64,000 nt of DNA. Source: Oscillospiraceae bacterium. Lineage in GTDB: Bacteria; Bacillota; Clostridia; Oscillospirales; Ruminococcaceae. The stretch is from the NCBI GenBank assembly GCA_017460955.1, contig JAFTZY010000005.1, positions 1-64,000 on the forward strand, in the 5' to 3' direction. This document shows positions 17,275-26,293 of this stretch, in pieces. Within the stretch, counting starts at the first letter, position 1. The number at the start of each line of letters is the position of its first letter. The notes under the pieces were generated by a model. It searched no databases. It was not told the DNA's origin and saw only the letters and a list, made by a program, of their open reading frames with translations. The position numbers and the translations under genes were made by a program.

Positions 17275-18387
17275 ATGACACATGAGGAGTATATGCAGCG
17301 CGCCATCACGCTTGCCGAGAACGGGATCGGCTTTGTCAATCCCAATCCGCTGGTGGGCGCTGTCATCGTCAAGGACGGGCGCATCATCGGTGAGGGCTGG
17401 CACCACGCCTACGGGGAGGCGCACGCCGAGCGCAATGCGCTGGCTGCCTGTACGGAGGATCCGACGGGTGCGGACCTGTATGTGACGCTCGAGCCGTGCT
17501 GCCATGAGGGGAAGAACCCCCCCTGTACGCAGGCCGTCATCGAAGCCGGCATCCGCAGGGTCTTTGTCGGCTCGGACGACCCCAATCCCCTGGTGAACGG
17601 CGGCGGTACACAGGCGCTGCGCGATGCGGGGATCGAGGTCGTGACAGGGGTGTGCAAGGCGGAATGCGATGCGCTCAATCCCATCTTCTTCCACTACATC
17701 ACCACGAAGATGCCCTATGTCCTCATGAAGATCGCCATGACCGCCGACGGCAAGACCGCCACGCGGGCGGGCTATTCCAAGTGGATCACCGGCGAGGAGG
17801 CAAGGGCGCGTGTCCACGAGACCCGCAAGCGCCTGGCGGCCATCATGATCGGCATCGGCACCGTACTCGCGGATGACCCGACCCTCACCTGCCGCACGGA
17901 GAACCCGAGCAATCCGGTGCGCGTCATCTGTGATACCAATCTCCAGATCCCGCTCGACTGCAAGCTCGTGCGCACGGCACATGAGGTCCCGACCTATGTC
18001 GCTGCCTCCCGTGTGGACAAGCGCAAGGCGGAGCATCTTGAAAAGAGCGGCGTCCATATCCTGGAGGTCCCCTCCGAGGACGGCCATGTCAACCTGCGCT
18101 CGCTCATGCGCAAGCTCGGTGCGCTCGGCCTTGACAGTGTCCTGCTCGAGGGTGGGGCGGCGCTCCATGAGGCGGCGCTGCGTGCGGGGATCGTCCAGCG
18201 GCTGCATGTGTACATCGCTCCGAAGATCTTCGGCGGTGTCTCTGCCAAATCCGCCGTCGGCGGTCTGGGCGTGAGTGAGGTCGAGGAGGCCTACCGCCTG
18301 AGCATGCCGGAGATCAGCCGCTGCGGCGAGGATGTCCTGCTGCGCTTTGATGTACTGGAGGCACCGGATGTTCACGGGGATCATTGA
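17275..18387 (+). CDS. ribD: Bifunctional riboflavin deaminase-reductase RibD
   Basis: 370 residues from ATG 17275 with AAGGAGGGG upstream. The N-terminal cytidine-deaminase-like domain (1-about 145) has the zinc motifs HAE (EAHAERNAL) and PCCHEGKNPPC. The C-terminal part (about 150-365) is the RibD reductase domain (KIAMTADGKTAT, SKWITGEEAR, LEGGAALHEAAL). It catalyses deamination then reduction of the pyrimidine intermediate in cytoplasmic riboflavin synthesis. First gene after the FMN riboswitch; its end overlaps ribE by 20 bases, suggesting translational coupling. Length is normal for the family. Confidence 0.96.
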   Translation: MTHEEYMQRAITLAENGIGFVNPNPLVGAVIVKDGRIIGEGWHHAYGEAHAERNALAACTEDPTGADLYVTLEPCCHEGKNPPCTQAVIEAGIRRVFVGSDDPNPLVNGGGTQALRDAGIEVVTGVCKAECDALNPIFFHYITTKMPYVLMKIAMTADGKTATRAGYSKWITGEEARARVHETRKRLAAIMIGIGTVLADDPTLTCRTENPSNPVRVICDTNLQIPLDCKLVRTAHEVPTYVAASRVDKRKAEHLEKSGVHILEVPSEDGHVNLRSLMRKLGALGLDSVLLEGGAALHEAALRAGIVQRLHVYIAPKIFGGVSAKSAVGGLGVSEVEEAYRLSMPEISRCGEDVLLRFDVLEAPDVHGDH

Positions 18388-19000
18388 GGAGATCGGCACG
18401 GTCCGGCAGATCCGCATGGGTCAGAGCTCCTGCGTGCTGTCCGTCGCGGCAAGCCGGATCCTTGACGATGTCCATATCGGCGACAGCATCGCCGTCAACG
18501 GCACCTGCCTGACGGTCTGCCGCTTTGACGGGGGGAGCTTTTCGGCGGATGTGATGCCGGAGACCATGCGGCGCACGAACCTTGGCACCCTTGCCCCCGG
18601 CAGCCGTGTCAATCTCGAGCGTGCCATGGCTGCCGGCGGACGCTTCGGCGGGCATATCGTTTCCGGCCATATCGACGGCACGGGAACCGTCGCACAGCTG
18701 CGCCGGGAGGACAATGCCGTCTGGGTGCGCATCCGGGCGGACGGGGCGCTCATGCGCTACATCGTCGAGAAGGGCAGCATCGCCATCGACGGCATCTCCC
18801 TGACGGTGGCAGCTGTGACGGCGCAGGATTTCTCCGTCTCCGTCATCCCCCACACCGGACAGGAGACCACCCTGCTCTCCCGGGAGCCCGGTGACAAGGT
18901 CAATCTTGAATGTGACATCGTTGCCAAATATGTGGAGAAGCTGTGCAAGCCGCAGGGCGGCATCACGCAGGAATTCTTAACGCAGCACGGCTTTGTATAA
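18368..19000 (+). CDS. ribE: Riboflavin synthase alpha subunit RibE
   Basis: 210 residues. It begins MFTGIIEEIG, the invariant riboflavin synthase N-terminus, which fixes ATG 18368 inside the end of ribD. Two lumazine-binding repeats are visible (DSIAVNGTCLTV with SGHIDGTG; SIAIDGISLTV with HTGQETTLL). It converts two 6,7-dimethyl-8-ribityllumazine molecules to riboflavin and the pyrimidine. Length is typical. The next gene's Shine-Dalgarno overlaps its stop codon. Confidence 0.96.
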   Translation: MFTGIIEEIGTVRQIRMGQSSCVLSVAASRILDDVHIGDSIAVNGTCLTVCRFDGGSFSADVMPETMRRTNLGTLAPGSRVNLERAMAAGGRFGGHIVSGHIDGTGTVAQLRREDNAVWVRIRADGALMRYIVEKGSIAIDGISLTVAAVTAQDFSVSVIPHTGQETTLLSREPGDKVNLECDIVAKYVEKLCKPQGGITQEFLTQHGFV

Positions 19001-19013
19001 GGAGGTGCGCGAG

Positions 19014-19502
19014 ATGCTTTATCCCCTGACCCAGCCGGAGGCACTTGCCTTCCTGCAGCTTGTCTGTGAACAGCCGGTGGAGGCCACGGATGCGGCCTTC
19101 CGGCAGTTCCTGCACCGGACGAATGCCGAGGAGCAGGCGGACCGGGTGCTGTGTGTGACGGCATGGACGGCGGCGCTTTTGTACGACAGTGTCCTGTGCG
19201 GCACGCCCCTGCCTGATGAGGAGCCAGCGGCGCTCCCCTATGCCAGGGCGGTCCGGGCACTGCGAACGGCACTGTCCCGGCGGCGCTTCCTGAGCCGCAG
19301 GCCCGTCTACAACACGGCGGACCTGTTGTTCCATGCGCTCGATATGCTGCTGCTCATCACGGAGCCGGATGCCTCGGCGATCGCCGGGGAGCTGACGGGC
19401 ACGGGGGAATACCCCGGCTTTGTGGAGGAGATCTGCGCACTCACCGACCGGCTCGATGACAAGCTCGACCGGTCAAAGCTCACAAATGATATGGTGGTGT
19501 GA
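19014..19502 (+). CDS. Uncharacterised protein inside the riboflavin operon
   Basis: 162 residues from ATG 19014, placed 8 bases after AAGGAGG (18999-19005), which overlaps the ribE stop. There is no signal peptide or membrane helix. It is helix-rich, Leu/Ala-rich and carries acidic and arginine patches (RALRTALSRRRFLSRR; YNTADLLFHALDMLLLITEP). I do not recognise a family and see no nucleotide-binding or metal motif. Tight packing between ribE and ribBA, with a strong ribosome site, suggests expression with riboflavin genes. It may be a fast-evolving accessory protein or a lineage-specific passenger. Confidence 0.85.
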   Translation: MLYPLTQPEALAFLQLVCEQPVEATDAAFRQFLHRTNAEEQADRVLCVTAWTAALLYDSVLCGTPLPDEEPAALPYARAVRALRTALSRRRFLSRRPVYNTADLLFHALDMLLLITEPDASAIAGELTGTGEYPGFVEEICALTDRLDDKLDRSKLTNDMVV

Positions 19503-19526
19503 CCACCGATAGAAGGAGCGTTTGTT

Positions 19527-20726
19527 ATGAATTACAATACCATCCCGGAGGCGCTTGACGCGCTGCGTGAGGGAAGGCTCATCCTGGTCATCGACGATCC
19601 CGACCGGGAGAATGAGGGGGACCTCATCTGCGCGGCGTCGGGCGCGACCACGGAGAATGTCAATTTCATGGCTCTCTACGGCAGGGGCCTCATTTGCATG
19701 CCGATGGACCATGCCCACACCGAACGGCTCGGACTGCGGGCGATGGTCGCCAACAACACCGACAACCACTGCACCGCCTTCACCGAATCCATCGACCATG
19801 TGGACACCACCACCGGCATTTCCGCCGAGGAGCGCGGATTTACGGCAAGACAGTGCATTGACCCCGATGCCAGGCCCTCCGATTTCCGGCGGCCGGGGCA
19901 TATGTTCCCGCTTGAGGCAAAGCCCGGCGGCGTGCTCGAGCGTGCCGGCCACACGGAGGCCACGGTGGACCTGTGCCGCCTGGCAGGCCTTGCCCCGTGC
20001 GGCCTGTGCTGCGAGATCATGGCCGAGGACGGTACGATGATGCGCACGACGGCCCTGCTCGAATTTGCAGCGGAGCATGCGCTGCCCGTCATCACCATCG
20101 CCGCCCTCCAGCATTACCGGCGGCTCCATGACCGCTTCATGGAGCATGTCAGTGCGGCGCACCTGCCCACAAAGTACGGGGAATTCATGATCCACGGCTA
20201 CCGCAATACCATCACCGGCCGGGAGCATGTGGCCCTTGTCATGGGCAAGGTCGATGACGGCAGTCCCGTTCTGTGCCGCGTGCATTCGGAGTGCCTGACC
20301 GGGGATGTGTTCGGCTCGGCGCGGTGCGACTGCGGACAGCAGCTCGAGGAGGCCATGAAGCGCATTGCCGGGGAGGGACGCGGGATCCTCGTCTATCTGC
20401 GGCAGGAGGGGCGCGGCATCGGACTGCTCAACAAGATCCGGGCGTATGACCTCCAGGAGCACGGCCGTGACACGGTCGAGGCCAATGTGGAGCTCGGCTT
20501 TGCGCCGGACCTCCGGGATTACAGCGAGGGGGCGCAGATCCTCAAGGACTTAGGCGCCACGCAGCTGCGCATCATGACCAACAATCCCGACAAGATCGCC
20601 GATCTTTCGGAATACGGCATCCACATCCTCAGCCGGGAGGCCATTGAGATCCCGGCCAAAAAAGAGGATCTGTTCTATTTGCAGACCAAGCGCACCAAGA
20701 TGGGGCACTTGCTGGAACATGTTTGA
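19527..20726 (+). CDS. ribBA: RibBA: DHBP synthase / GTP cyclohydrolase II
   Basis: 399 residues, GAAGGAG 8 bases upstream. The N-terminal RibB domain (1-about 200) has [22 protein letters not shown] and [15 protein letters not shown]; the C-terminal RibA domain (about 205-399) has [20 protein letters not shown] (zinc cysteines) and RQEGRGIGL. It produces both riboflavin precursors: 3,4-dihydroxy-2-butanone 4-phosphate from ribulose 5-phosphate and the pyrimidine from GTP. All key residues appear present. Fourth gene of the operon, 24 bases after the previous stop. Confidence 0.97.
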   Translation: MNYNTIPEALDALREGRLILVIDDPDRENEGDLICAASGATTENVNFMALYGRGLICMPMDHAHTERLGLRAMVANNTDNHCTAFTESIDHVDTTTGISAEERGFTARQCIDPDARPSDFRRPGHMFPLEAKPGGVLERAGHTEATVDLCRLAGLAPCGLCCEIMAEDGTMMRTTALLEFAAEHALPVITIAALQHYRRLHDRFMEHVSAAHLPTKYGEFMIHGYRNTITGREHVALVMGKVDDGSPVLCRVHSECLTGDVFGSARCDCGQQLEEAMKRIAGEGRGILVYLRQEGRGIGLLNKIRAYDLQEHGRDTVEANVELGFAPDLRDYSEGAQILKDLGATQLRIMTNNPDKIADLSEYGIHILSREAIEIPAKKEDLFYLQTKRTKMGHLLEHV

Positions 20727-20744
20727 TCGAAAGGAGTTCATCGT

Positions 20745-21215
20745 ATGAAGATCGTAGAAGGCTTTTATGAAGGCAGGGGGCTGAAAATCGCCATTGTTGC
20801 CGCAAGATTCAATGAGTTCATCGTCTCCAAGCTCATCGGCGGGGCACATGACTGCCTCATCCGCCATGAGGTCGCCGACAAGGACATCACGCTCGCATGG
20901 GTGCCGGGGGCATTTGAGATCCCCGTCGCTGCCAAGCGGCTGGCATCCTCCGGGCGCTTTGATGCGGTGATCTGCGTGGGTGCCGTCATCCGCGGCTCGA
21001 CCTCGCACTATGACTATGTCTGCGCCGAGGTCTCCAAGGGCATTGCTGCCGTATCGCTCGAAACGGGCGTCCCGGTGATGTTCGGTGTACTCACCACCGA
21101 CACCATTGAGCAGGCCATCGAGCGTGCGGGCACCAAGGCCGGCAACAAGGGCTACGACTGTGCCATGGGCGCACTGGAGATGGTGTCCCTGCTGCGGAAG
21201 GCGGACAATGCGTAA
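20745..21215 (+). CDS. ribH: 6,7-dimethyl-8-ribityllumazine synthase RibH
   Basis: 156 residues, AAGGAG 8 bases upstream of the ATG. Conserved lumazine synthase blocks: [43 protein letters not shown] and FGVLTTDT. It condenses the ribitylamino-pyrimidine with DHBP, and the enzyme normally forms pentamers or capsids. The end overlaps the next gene by 8 bases, suggesting coupled translation. Confidence 0.97.
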   Translation: MKIVEGFYEGRGLKIAIVAARFNEFIVSKLIGGAHDCLIRHEVADKDITLAWVPGAFEIPVAAKRLASSGRFDAVICVGAVIRGSTSHYDYVCAEVSKGIAAVSLETGVPVMFGVLTTDTIEQAIERAGTKAGNKGYDCAMGALEMVSLLRKADNA

Positions 21216-22002
21216 GATCATGTTCTTTGACATCGACGGCACGCTCATGGAGGATTCCTCCTCCCATTTCGTGCCGGAGAGCACCGTGCGGGCACTGCGC
21301 CTTGCCAGAGAGGCCGGGCATCTTCTGTATGTCAACACCGGCCGTCCGGTCATCAATGTCGATGCGGATGTCCGGGTGCTGGGCTTTGACGGCTATATCT
21401 GCGGCTGCGGCACCTACATCGAATGCGGCGGCCGGGAGCTGTTCTACCACCCCACGTCCCGTTCCCTGTGCCTGGAGACGGCCATGCTCATCCGGGACTG
21501 CGGCGCTTCCCCGCTCTATGAACGCCGGGATGCGTTCTACTTCGACCCGCTTGCCCGGGAGCTGCCGTTTGTGAAGGTCATCCGGGACACCTTCCGGATG
21601 CAGGAGAAGAACGTGTGGCGCAGTGTGGAGGATGCGGATTTCAGCTTTGACAAATTCGTCATCGCCTACGACGAGCACACGGACCTTACCGCCTTCAAAG
21701 CCGGGACCGCCCCGCACTTCACCTTCATCGACCGGGGGTACGGCTTTGCGGAGCTGGTGCCGGTGGGCTTTAGCAAAAAGACCGGCATGGACTTCGTACT
21801 CTCCCACTACGGCCTCAACCGGGAGGACACCTACGCCATCGGGGACAGTCTCAACGACCTGCCCATGTTCGAGGGCGCCGGCACCTCCATTGCCATGGGG
21901 GACGGCGAAAAGCTCATCCCCTACGCCGACTATGTGACCACCGGGCTCCATGAGGACGGCGTGTACAGAGCTATGGAGCATTTCGGATTCTTCGAGCCAT
22001 AA
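21208..22002 (+). CDS. HAD-superfamily (Cof-type) phosphatase, candidate riboflavin-pathway phosphatase
   Basis: 264 residues from ATG 21208, which overlaps the ribH stop (ATGCGTAA). HAD motifs are complete: FFDIDGTL with both nucleophile Asp residues (motif I), VNTGRP (motif II), a Lys in VGFSKKTG (motif III) and [11 protein letters not shown] (motif IV), with a Cof-type cap between. Bacteria need a HAD phosphatase to dephosphorylate the RibD product before RibH, and that step is often encoded elsewhere (for example by YcsE-type HADs). Its coupling to ribH makes it a good candidate for that step; this is inference from position. Confidence 0.88.
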   Translation: MRKIMFFDIDGTLMEDSSSHFVPESTVRALRLAREAGHLLYVNTGRPVINVDADVRVLGFDGYICGCGTYIECGGRELFYHPTSRSLCLETAMLIRDCGASPLYERRDAFYFDPLARELPFVKVIRDTFRMQEKNVWRSVEDADFSFDKFVIAYDEHTDLTAFKAGTAPHFTFIDRGYGFAELVPVGFSKKTGMDFVLSHYGLNREDTYAIGDSLNDLPMFEGAGTSIAMGDGEKLIPYADYVTTGLHEDGVYRAMEHFGFFEP

Positions 22003-22005
22003 AAG

Positions 22006-22043
22006 CACCCCCTGCAGCAAATGCACTGCAGGGGGCTTTTTGA
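22006..22043 (+). terminator. Intrinsic terminator of the riboflavin operon
   Basis: A 10-bp stem ccccctgcag (22008-22017) with ctgcaggggg (22026-22035), then cttttt, just after the HAD gene. Confidence 0.85.
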
Positions 22044-22095
22044 TGCTGTCAAGCGGGGCGGAAACAAAATCTCCACCTTTTCTGCATTATAGGAG

Positions 22096-22124
22096 TTGCG
22101 CAATTTTCACAAATCATGTATAAT
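22096..22124 (+). promoter_or_regulatory. Promoter of the GH43/CE1 gene
   Basis: TTGCGC (22096-22101), 17 bases, TATAAT (22119-22124), 69 bases upstream of the start. Confidence 0.65.
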
Positions 22125-22193
22125 CTATGAAGAAAACGATTTTGGTGCGCAATACAAAGCATGGAAATACACATTTTGTTTGGAGGGATGACT

Positions 22194-25100
22194 ATGAAGC
22201 ATTGGAACAAGCGTGCCGCTGCCGCCGTGATGGCATGTGCGATGCTCAGTGCAAGTGTCGCCCTGCCGCAGACGATCCCTGCGCAGGCTGCCCAGTCCGT
22301 GACGATCGCCAATCCTGTGATCTTCTCGGATGTACCCGATGATGACATCATCCGTGTGGGGGACACCTACTACATGGTCAGCACCACGATGTTTTTCTCC
22401 CCCGGTGCGCCGATCATGAAGTCGAAGGATCTCGTGTCCTGGGAGATCTGCAATTACGTCTACGATACCTATGCCGACGGCGACAAGCAGAACCTGGTGG
22501 GCACAAGCCACGACTACGCCCACGGGCAGTGGGCAGCGAGCCTTCGCTACAAGGACGGCGTGTTCTATGTGTTCTTCGGCAGCTACGGCACGGGCAATTC
22601 CTACATCTACAAGACCACCGACATTGAAAACGGCACCTGGACGCGCAGCGAGATCCGGGGCATGTACCATGATGCCTCCATGCTCCTCGATGACGACGGG
22701 CGCAATTATCTGGTATACGGCGGCGGCGGTGAGATCAAGCTCCGCGAGCTCAACGCCGGGATGACGGATTTCCAGTGGGGCTCCTCCGAGCAGACCATCA
22801 TCAAAACGGGCCTTGACAACCTGGCCGGTGAGGGCTCCCACATCCAGAAGATCGGGGATTACTACTATGTGTTCCTCATCGCCTGGCCGAGCACGAGCGG
22901 GCGCATCGAGCTGTGCTACCGCAGCAAGAGCGTGACCGGTCCCTACGAGGGAAGGACCGTGCTCAACTCCGGACTTGGCACCTACGGCAGCGGTGTGGCA
23001 CAGGGCGGCATCGTGGAAACGCCCCAAGGTGACTGGTACGGCCTGCTCTTCCAGGACCATGGCAGTGTCGGACGTGTACCGGTGCTCGTTCCTGTGACGT
23101 GGCAGGACGGCTGGCCGATGATGGGCGTGAACGGCAAGGCCCCCACGACCCTCGATCTCGTAACGGACTACACGGGTGCCGCGCTTGCACGGGACGATGA
23201 TTTCTCCTACAGCACCGACAAGCTCGCCCTGGAGTGGCAGTGGAACCACAATCCCGACAACGACGCCTGGTCGGTGACCGAGCGGGAGGGCTGGCTGCGG
23301 CTGCACAATGCCCACACGGCCTCGAACCTTCTGTTCGCCCGCAACACCCTGACCATGCGCACGGAGGGACCGGCCTGCTCCGGTGCCGTGCGGCTCGATA
23401 CCACGGGCATGAAAAGCGGTGACTGCGCCGGTCTGAGCGCATTCCAGTTCAATTATGGCAATGTCGGTGTCCGGGTCGATGAGAGCGGCAACAAGTATGT
23501 GTACGCCTCGCGCAACGGCGGCTATTCCGGCAGTGCCGAGGTCACGGACAGCTATGACAAGGTCATCGAGCAGAGCCCGCTGCAGGGCGATACGGTCTAC
23601 CTCAAGGCGGCCTACCGGTTCAACACCGTGGACAGCAATTACAATGTCTCGAACAACATCGACAAGGTGGATTTCTACTACTCCTACGACGGCAATACCT
23701 GGACGCAGATCGGCGATACCCTGTCGATGACCTACAGCCTCAAGCTCTTCACCGGCTACCGCAATGCCCTCTACAGCTACGGCACGACGGGCACGGGCGG
23801 CTATGCGGATTTCGATTTCTTCGACTATGAGCGGGACGACTGGAATGTCCCCACAGTGATCGAGCCGGATGCGAACGGCTATTATTTCCATGACACCTTC
23901 GAGGGCAGCACCGGCGACTGGACGGGACGGGGCGCGGCCAAGGTACAGACCTCCGGGCGCTGCGCCTATGCAGGGGGCGAGGCACTGCTGACCTCCGGCC
24001 GTGAGGCCGCCTGGAACGGCGCTCTCCTGCCGCTCTCCCGGGCCTTCGTACCGGGCGGGACCTACAGCTTCTCGGTCAATGCACAGTCCCTGGACGGCGA
24101 GGATGTCACCACCTTCTACATGAAGCTGCAATACAAGGATGCAGAGGGTACCATGCAGTATGCGACCGTTGCCGAGGGCAGTGCGTTCCGGGGCGAGTGG
24201 ATCCAGCTTGCCAACACGGCCTACACGATCCCGGAGGGGGCGACCGAGCTGAGTCTCTATGTGGAGACGGCGGAGGGCAAGGACAATTTCTACATTGACG
24301 AGGCGATCGGTGCGGTCGAAGGCACGGTCATCGAGGGTGCGGGCCCGGGCAGAGTGCTCCGGCGCGGCGACGTAAACGGTGACGGCGTTATCAACGTCAT
24401 TGACCTCACGCTTGCCAGAATGGGCGTCAAGAAGGGCTTTTCCGACACGCTTGCAGCGCTTGCGGCCGATGTGGACCAAAGCACGCAGGCGGACGAAGCG
24501 GACATTGCCTGTCTGGAGGCATTCCTCACAAGGCGCATTGACGAGTTCCCCGTGAACCTCCCGGAGGCGCCGACGGACCCGCCGTCCGCCTTCAACTATG
24601 ATGCAGCCGTTGCCTATCATGCGCCGGATCCGGAGTATCTGAAGGTCTGCCCGCAGGCGGGGCGGATCGTGAACGAGACCTACAACGGCATCCACGGCGA
24701 GAACCATCTCAATGTCTACCTCCCCTACGGGTATGACGAGAACAAGCAGTACAACATTTTCTACCTCATGCACGGCGGCGGTGAGAACGAGAATACGATT
24801 TTCAGTGACGATGTCGCACTCGGCCGCATCCTGGACCACATGATCATGAACGGTGAGATCGAGCCGATGATCGTAGTGACCCCGACCTTCAACCTGTCCG
24901 GGGCGGACAAATTCTATGAGGAGCTGCGCCAGAGCGTGATCCCGTTCGTGGAGGGCAAGTATTCGACCTACGCGGCCTCGACCTCCGAGGCGGACCTGCG
25001 GGCATCGAGGATGCACCGTGCCTACGGCGGCTTCTCGATGGGGGCGCTGTCGGTATGGTGCGTGGCGGATCATGACATGGATCTGATCGGCTACTTCATG

Positions 25101-25400
25101 CCGCTGTCCGGCAACAACTGGGAGGGCATGGACAAGCTCACGGCCGAGATCGACAGTCTGGGTCTGAAGCAGGACGAGTACTTCATCTTTGCTGCCACCG
25201 GAACGAAGGACGTGGCCTACGGCAACATGAAGCCCGAGATGGAGGATCTCAGGGCACGCACGCAGTATTTCACCTACACCTCGGACTTTTCCAAGGGGAA
25301 TCTCTACTGGATGGTCGCCGAGGGGCAGGATCACTGGTGGGGTGTTGTCCGGTACTACGTTTATGACGCACTGCCGTACTTCTTCCATGAAAACCAATGA
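22194..25400 (+). CDS. Cellulosomal GH43 - CBM22 - dockerin - CE1 esterase, multi-domain xylan-degrading enzyme
   Basis: 1,068 residues from ATG 22194, 7 bases after GGAGG; signal peptide to about residue 30. Residues about 35-325 are a five-blade GH43 domain with acidic residues at DVPDDDII, MYHDASMLL and the catalytic Glu in LAGEGSHIQ. Residues about 335-548 are the GH43-associated beta-sandwich (LEWQWNHNPD). About 559-715 resembles CBM22 (YFHDTFEGSTGDW). A dockerin follows internally at about 722-786 (DVNGDGVINVID and DVDQSTQADEAD). The C-terminus (about 805-1065) is a CE1 esterase with GGFSMGALS (Ser nucleophile) and EGQDHWW (His). It likely removes arabinose or xylose units and feruloyl or acetyl esters from arabinoxylan. 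Exact specificities are inferred. Confidence 0.9.
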   Translation: MKHWNKRAAAAVMACAMLSASVALPQTIPAQAAQSVTIANPVIFSDVPDDDIIRVGDTYYMVSTTMFFSPGAPIMKSKDLVSWEICNYVYDTYADGDKQNLVGTSHDYAHGQWAASLRYKDGVFYVFFGSYGTGNSYIYKTTDIENGTWTRSEIRGMYHDASMLLDDDGRNYLVYGGGGEIKLRELNAGMTDFQWGSSEQTIIKTGLDNLAGEGSHIQKIGDYYYVFLIAWPSTSGRIELCYRSKSVTGPYEGRTVLNSGLGTYGSGVAQGGIVETPQGDWYGLLFQDHGSVGRVPVLVPVTWQDGWPMMGVNGKAPTTLDLVTDYTGAALARDDDFSYSTDKLALEWQWNHNPDNDAWSVTEREGWLRLHNAHTASNLLFARNTLTMRTEGPACSGAVRLDTTGMKSGDCAGLSAFQFNYGNVGVRVDESGNKYVYASRNGGYSGSAEVTDSYDKVIEQSPLQGDTVYLKAAYRFNTVDSNYNVSNNIDKVDFYYSYDGNTWTQIGDTLSMTYSLKLFTGYRNALYSYGTTGTGGYADFDFFDYERDDWNVPTVIEPDANGYYFHDTFEGSTGDWTGRGAAKVQTSGRCAYAGGEALLTSGREAAWNGALLPLSRAFVPGGTYSFSVNAQSLDGEDVTTFYMKLQYKDAEGTMQYATVAEGSAFRGEWIQLANTAYTIPEGATELSLYVETAEGKDNFYIDEAIGAVEGTVIEGAGPGRVLRRGDVNGDGVINVIDLTLARMGVKKGFSDTLAALAADVDQSTQADEADIACLEAFLTRRIDEFPVNLPEAPTDPPSAFNYDAAVAYHAPDPEYLKVCPQAGRIVNETYNGIHGENHLNVYLPYGYDENKQYNIFYLMHGGGENENTIFSDDVALGRILDHMIMNGEIEPMIVVTPTFNLSGADKFYEELRQSVIPFVEGKYSTYAASTSEADLRASRMHRAYGGFSMGALSVWCVADHDMDLIGYFMPLSGNNWEGMDKLTAEIDSLGLKQDEYFIFAATGTKDVAYGNMKPEMEDLRARTQYFTYTSDFSKGNLYWMVAEGQDHWWGVVRYYVYDALPYFFHENQ

Positions 25401-25416
25401 CCATTCTTCATTACAA

Positions 25417-25455
25417 AAGGCTGCTGTGCATGCACATCACAGCAGCCTTATTTTT
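25417..25455. terminator. Bidirectional intrinsic terminator
   Basis: A 12-bp stem (aaggctgctgtg 25417-25428 with cacagcagcctt 25438-25449), then attttttac, between convergent genes ending at 25400 and 25455. Confidence 0.85.
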
Positions 25456-25931
25456 TACAGATTGCTCAGGCCGAAATAGGCACCGAAGCCCAGGAGCGTG
25501 AGCACGGTGATGATGAGGGCGGCGAGCATGACGCCGAGCATGATGGCCACGACGCTTTTTTTGAATTCGAGGTCGAGCAGGCTCGCAGCGAGGGTCCCGG
25601 TCCAGGCACCGGTCCCGGGCAGCGGGATCCCCACGAAGAGCAGCAGTGCCCAGAACATCCCCTTGCCGGCTTTTGCGCGGAGCTTTTCGCCGCCGTGGTG
25701 GCCTTTTTTGAGGCACCAGGAGAAGAATTTACCGATCACGGGCTTGTCCGCGCCCCATTCGAGCACCCGTCTTGCGAAGAAGAAGATGACCGGGACGGGG
25801 AGCATATTGCCGATCATGCTGATGAGCACGACCTGCTGCCAGGGGAGGCCCATCCCCACGCCAAAGGGAATGGCGCCGCGCAGCTCGATGATCGGGACCA
25901 TGGATACAAGCAGGGTCAGGAGATATTTCAT
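25455..25931 (-). CDS. Small multidrug export-family membrane protein (COG2426-like)
   Basis: 158 residues if started at ATG 25931, which matches the usual family N-terminus (MKYLLTLLVSMVPIIELRGAIP). An upstream ATG at 25958 would add nine residues but has no ribosome site. Four to five membrane helices, with ELRGAIPFGVGMGL near the start and GIPLPGTGAWTGTLAASLL later, mark the Sm_multidrug_ex (PF06695) family. A transport role is assumed by name only; the function is not established. Confidence 0.85.
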   Translation of the reverse strand: MKYLLTLLVSMVPIIELRGAIPFGVGMGLPWQQVVLISMIGNMLPVPVIFFFARRVLEWGADKPVIGKFFSWCLKKGHHGGEKLRAKAGKGMFWALLLFVGIPLPGTGAWTGTLAASLLDLEFKKSVVAIMLGVMLAALIITVLTLLGFGAYFGLSNL

Positions 25932-25993
25932 GATGTTACTCACTTTCTGCTCCGGCATCGGCGGAGCGGGGATATTGTCAGACCGTCTCTATG

Positions 25994-26022
25994 ATTATAC
26001 AACAGCTTCCCCCAAAAGTCAA
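25994..26022 (-). promoter_or_regulatory. Promoter of the COG2426-like gene
   Basis: Minus strand TTGACT (26022-26017), 17 bases, TATAAT (25999-25994). Confidence 0.75.
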
Positions 26023-26059
26023 GCCTTTGCCGCAAAATCCGCCATATTGCACAATGCGG

Positions 26060-26221
26060 GGGCGCCCCCCCCCCGCATGCCTGACGGCATGCACCCCCCT
26101 TGCGTGCTGACGCACGCGGGGGGAGTTTTTGTTTTTTCTTAGTGGTGGGCCTTCGGCCCCCCACACCCCCTGCTTTGGCTTCGCCCATAAAATATGCCGC
26201 CCCCTGCGGGGCGGCATATCT
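26060..26221. other. Stack of GC-rich palindromes in an intergenic gap
   Basis: The gap between 25932 and 26282 holds no gene. In order it has a homopolymer C run (about 26065-26075), gcatgcctgacggcatgc, a strong hairpin gcgtgctgacgcacgc flanked by C6/G6 and followed by gtttttgttttttc (terminator-like on the plus strand), gggccttcggcccc, and atatgccgcccc paired with ggggcggcatat (about 26192-26219). Confidence 0.7.
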
Positions 26222-26293
26222 AACTTCTTACCTCTCACCTCTAACCTCTAAACGGGCATTTCTAATTTCTCACTTCTCACCTCTAAACGGGCA
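26221..26293 (-). repeat. Heptanucleotide GA-rich repeat overlapping the end of the BspA/dockerin gene
   Basis: Read on the minus strand, the segment is a run of 7-base units: GAGGTGA GAAGTGA GAAATTA, then GAGGTTA GAGGTGA GAGGTAA GAAGTTA. The two runs are separated by GAAATGCCCGTTTA, a near copy of the gene's last bases (ATTGCCCGTTTAG). Confidence 0.75.

Noticed and set aside
22125..25397. Open frame of about 1,090 codons opposite the GH43/CE1 gene
   Set aside because: No domains, Arg/His/Val-rich composition typical of antisense frames; the plus strand carries the real enzyme with promoter, ribosome site and terminator.
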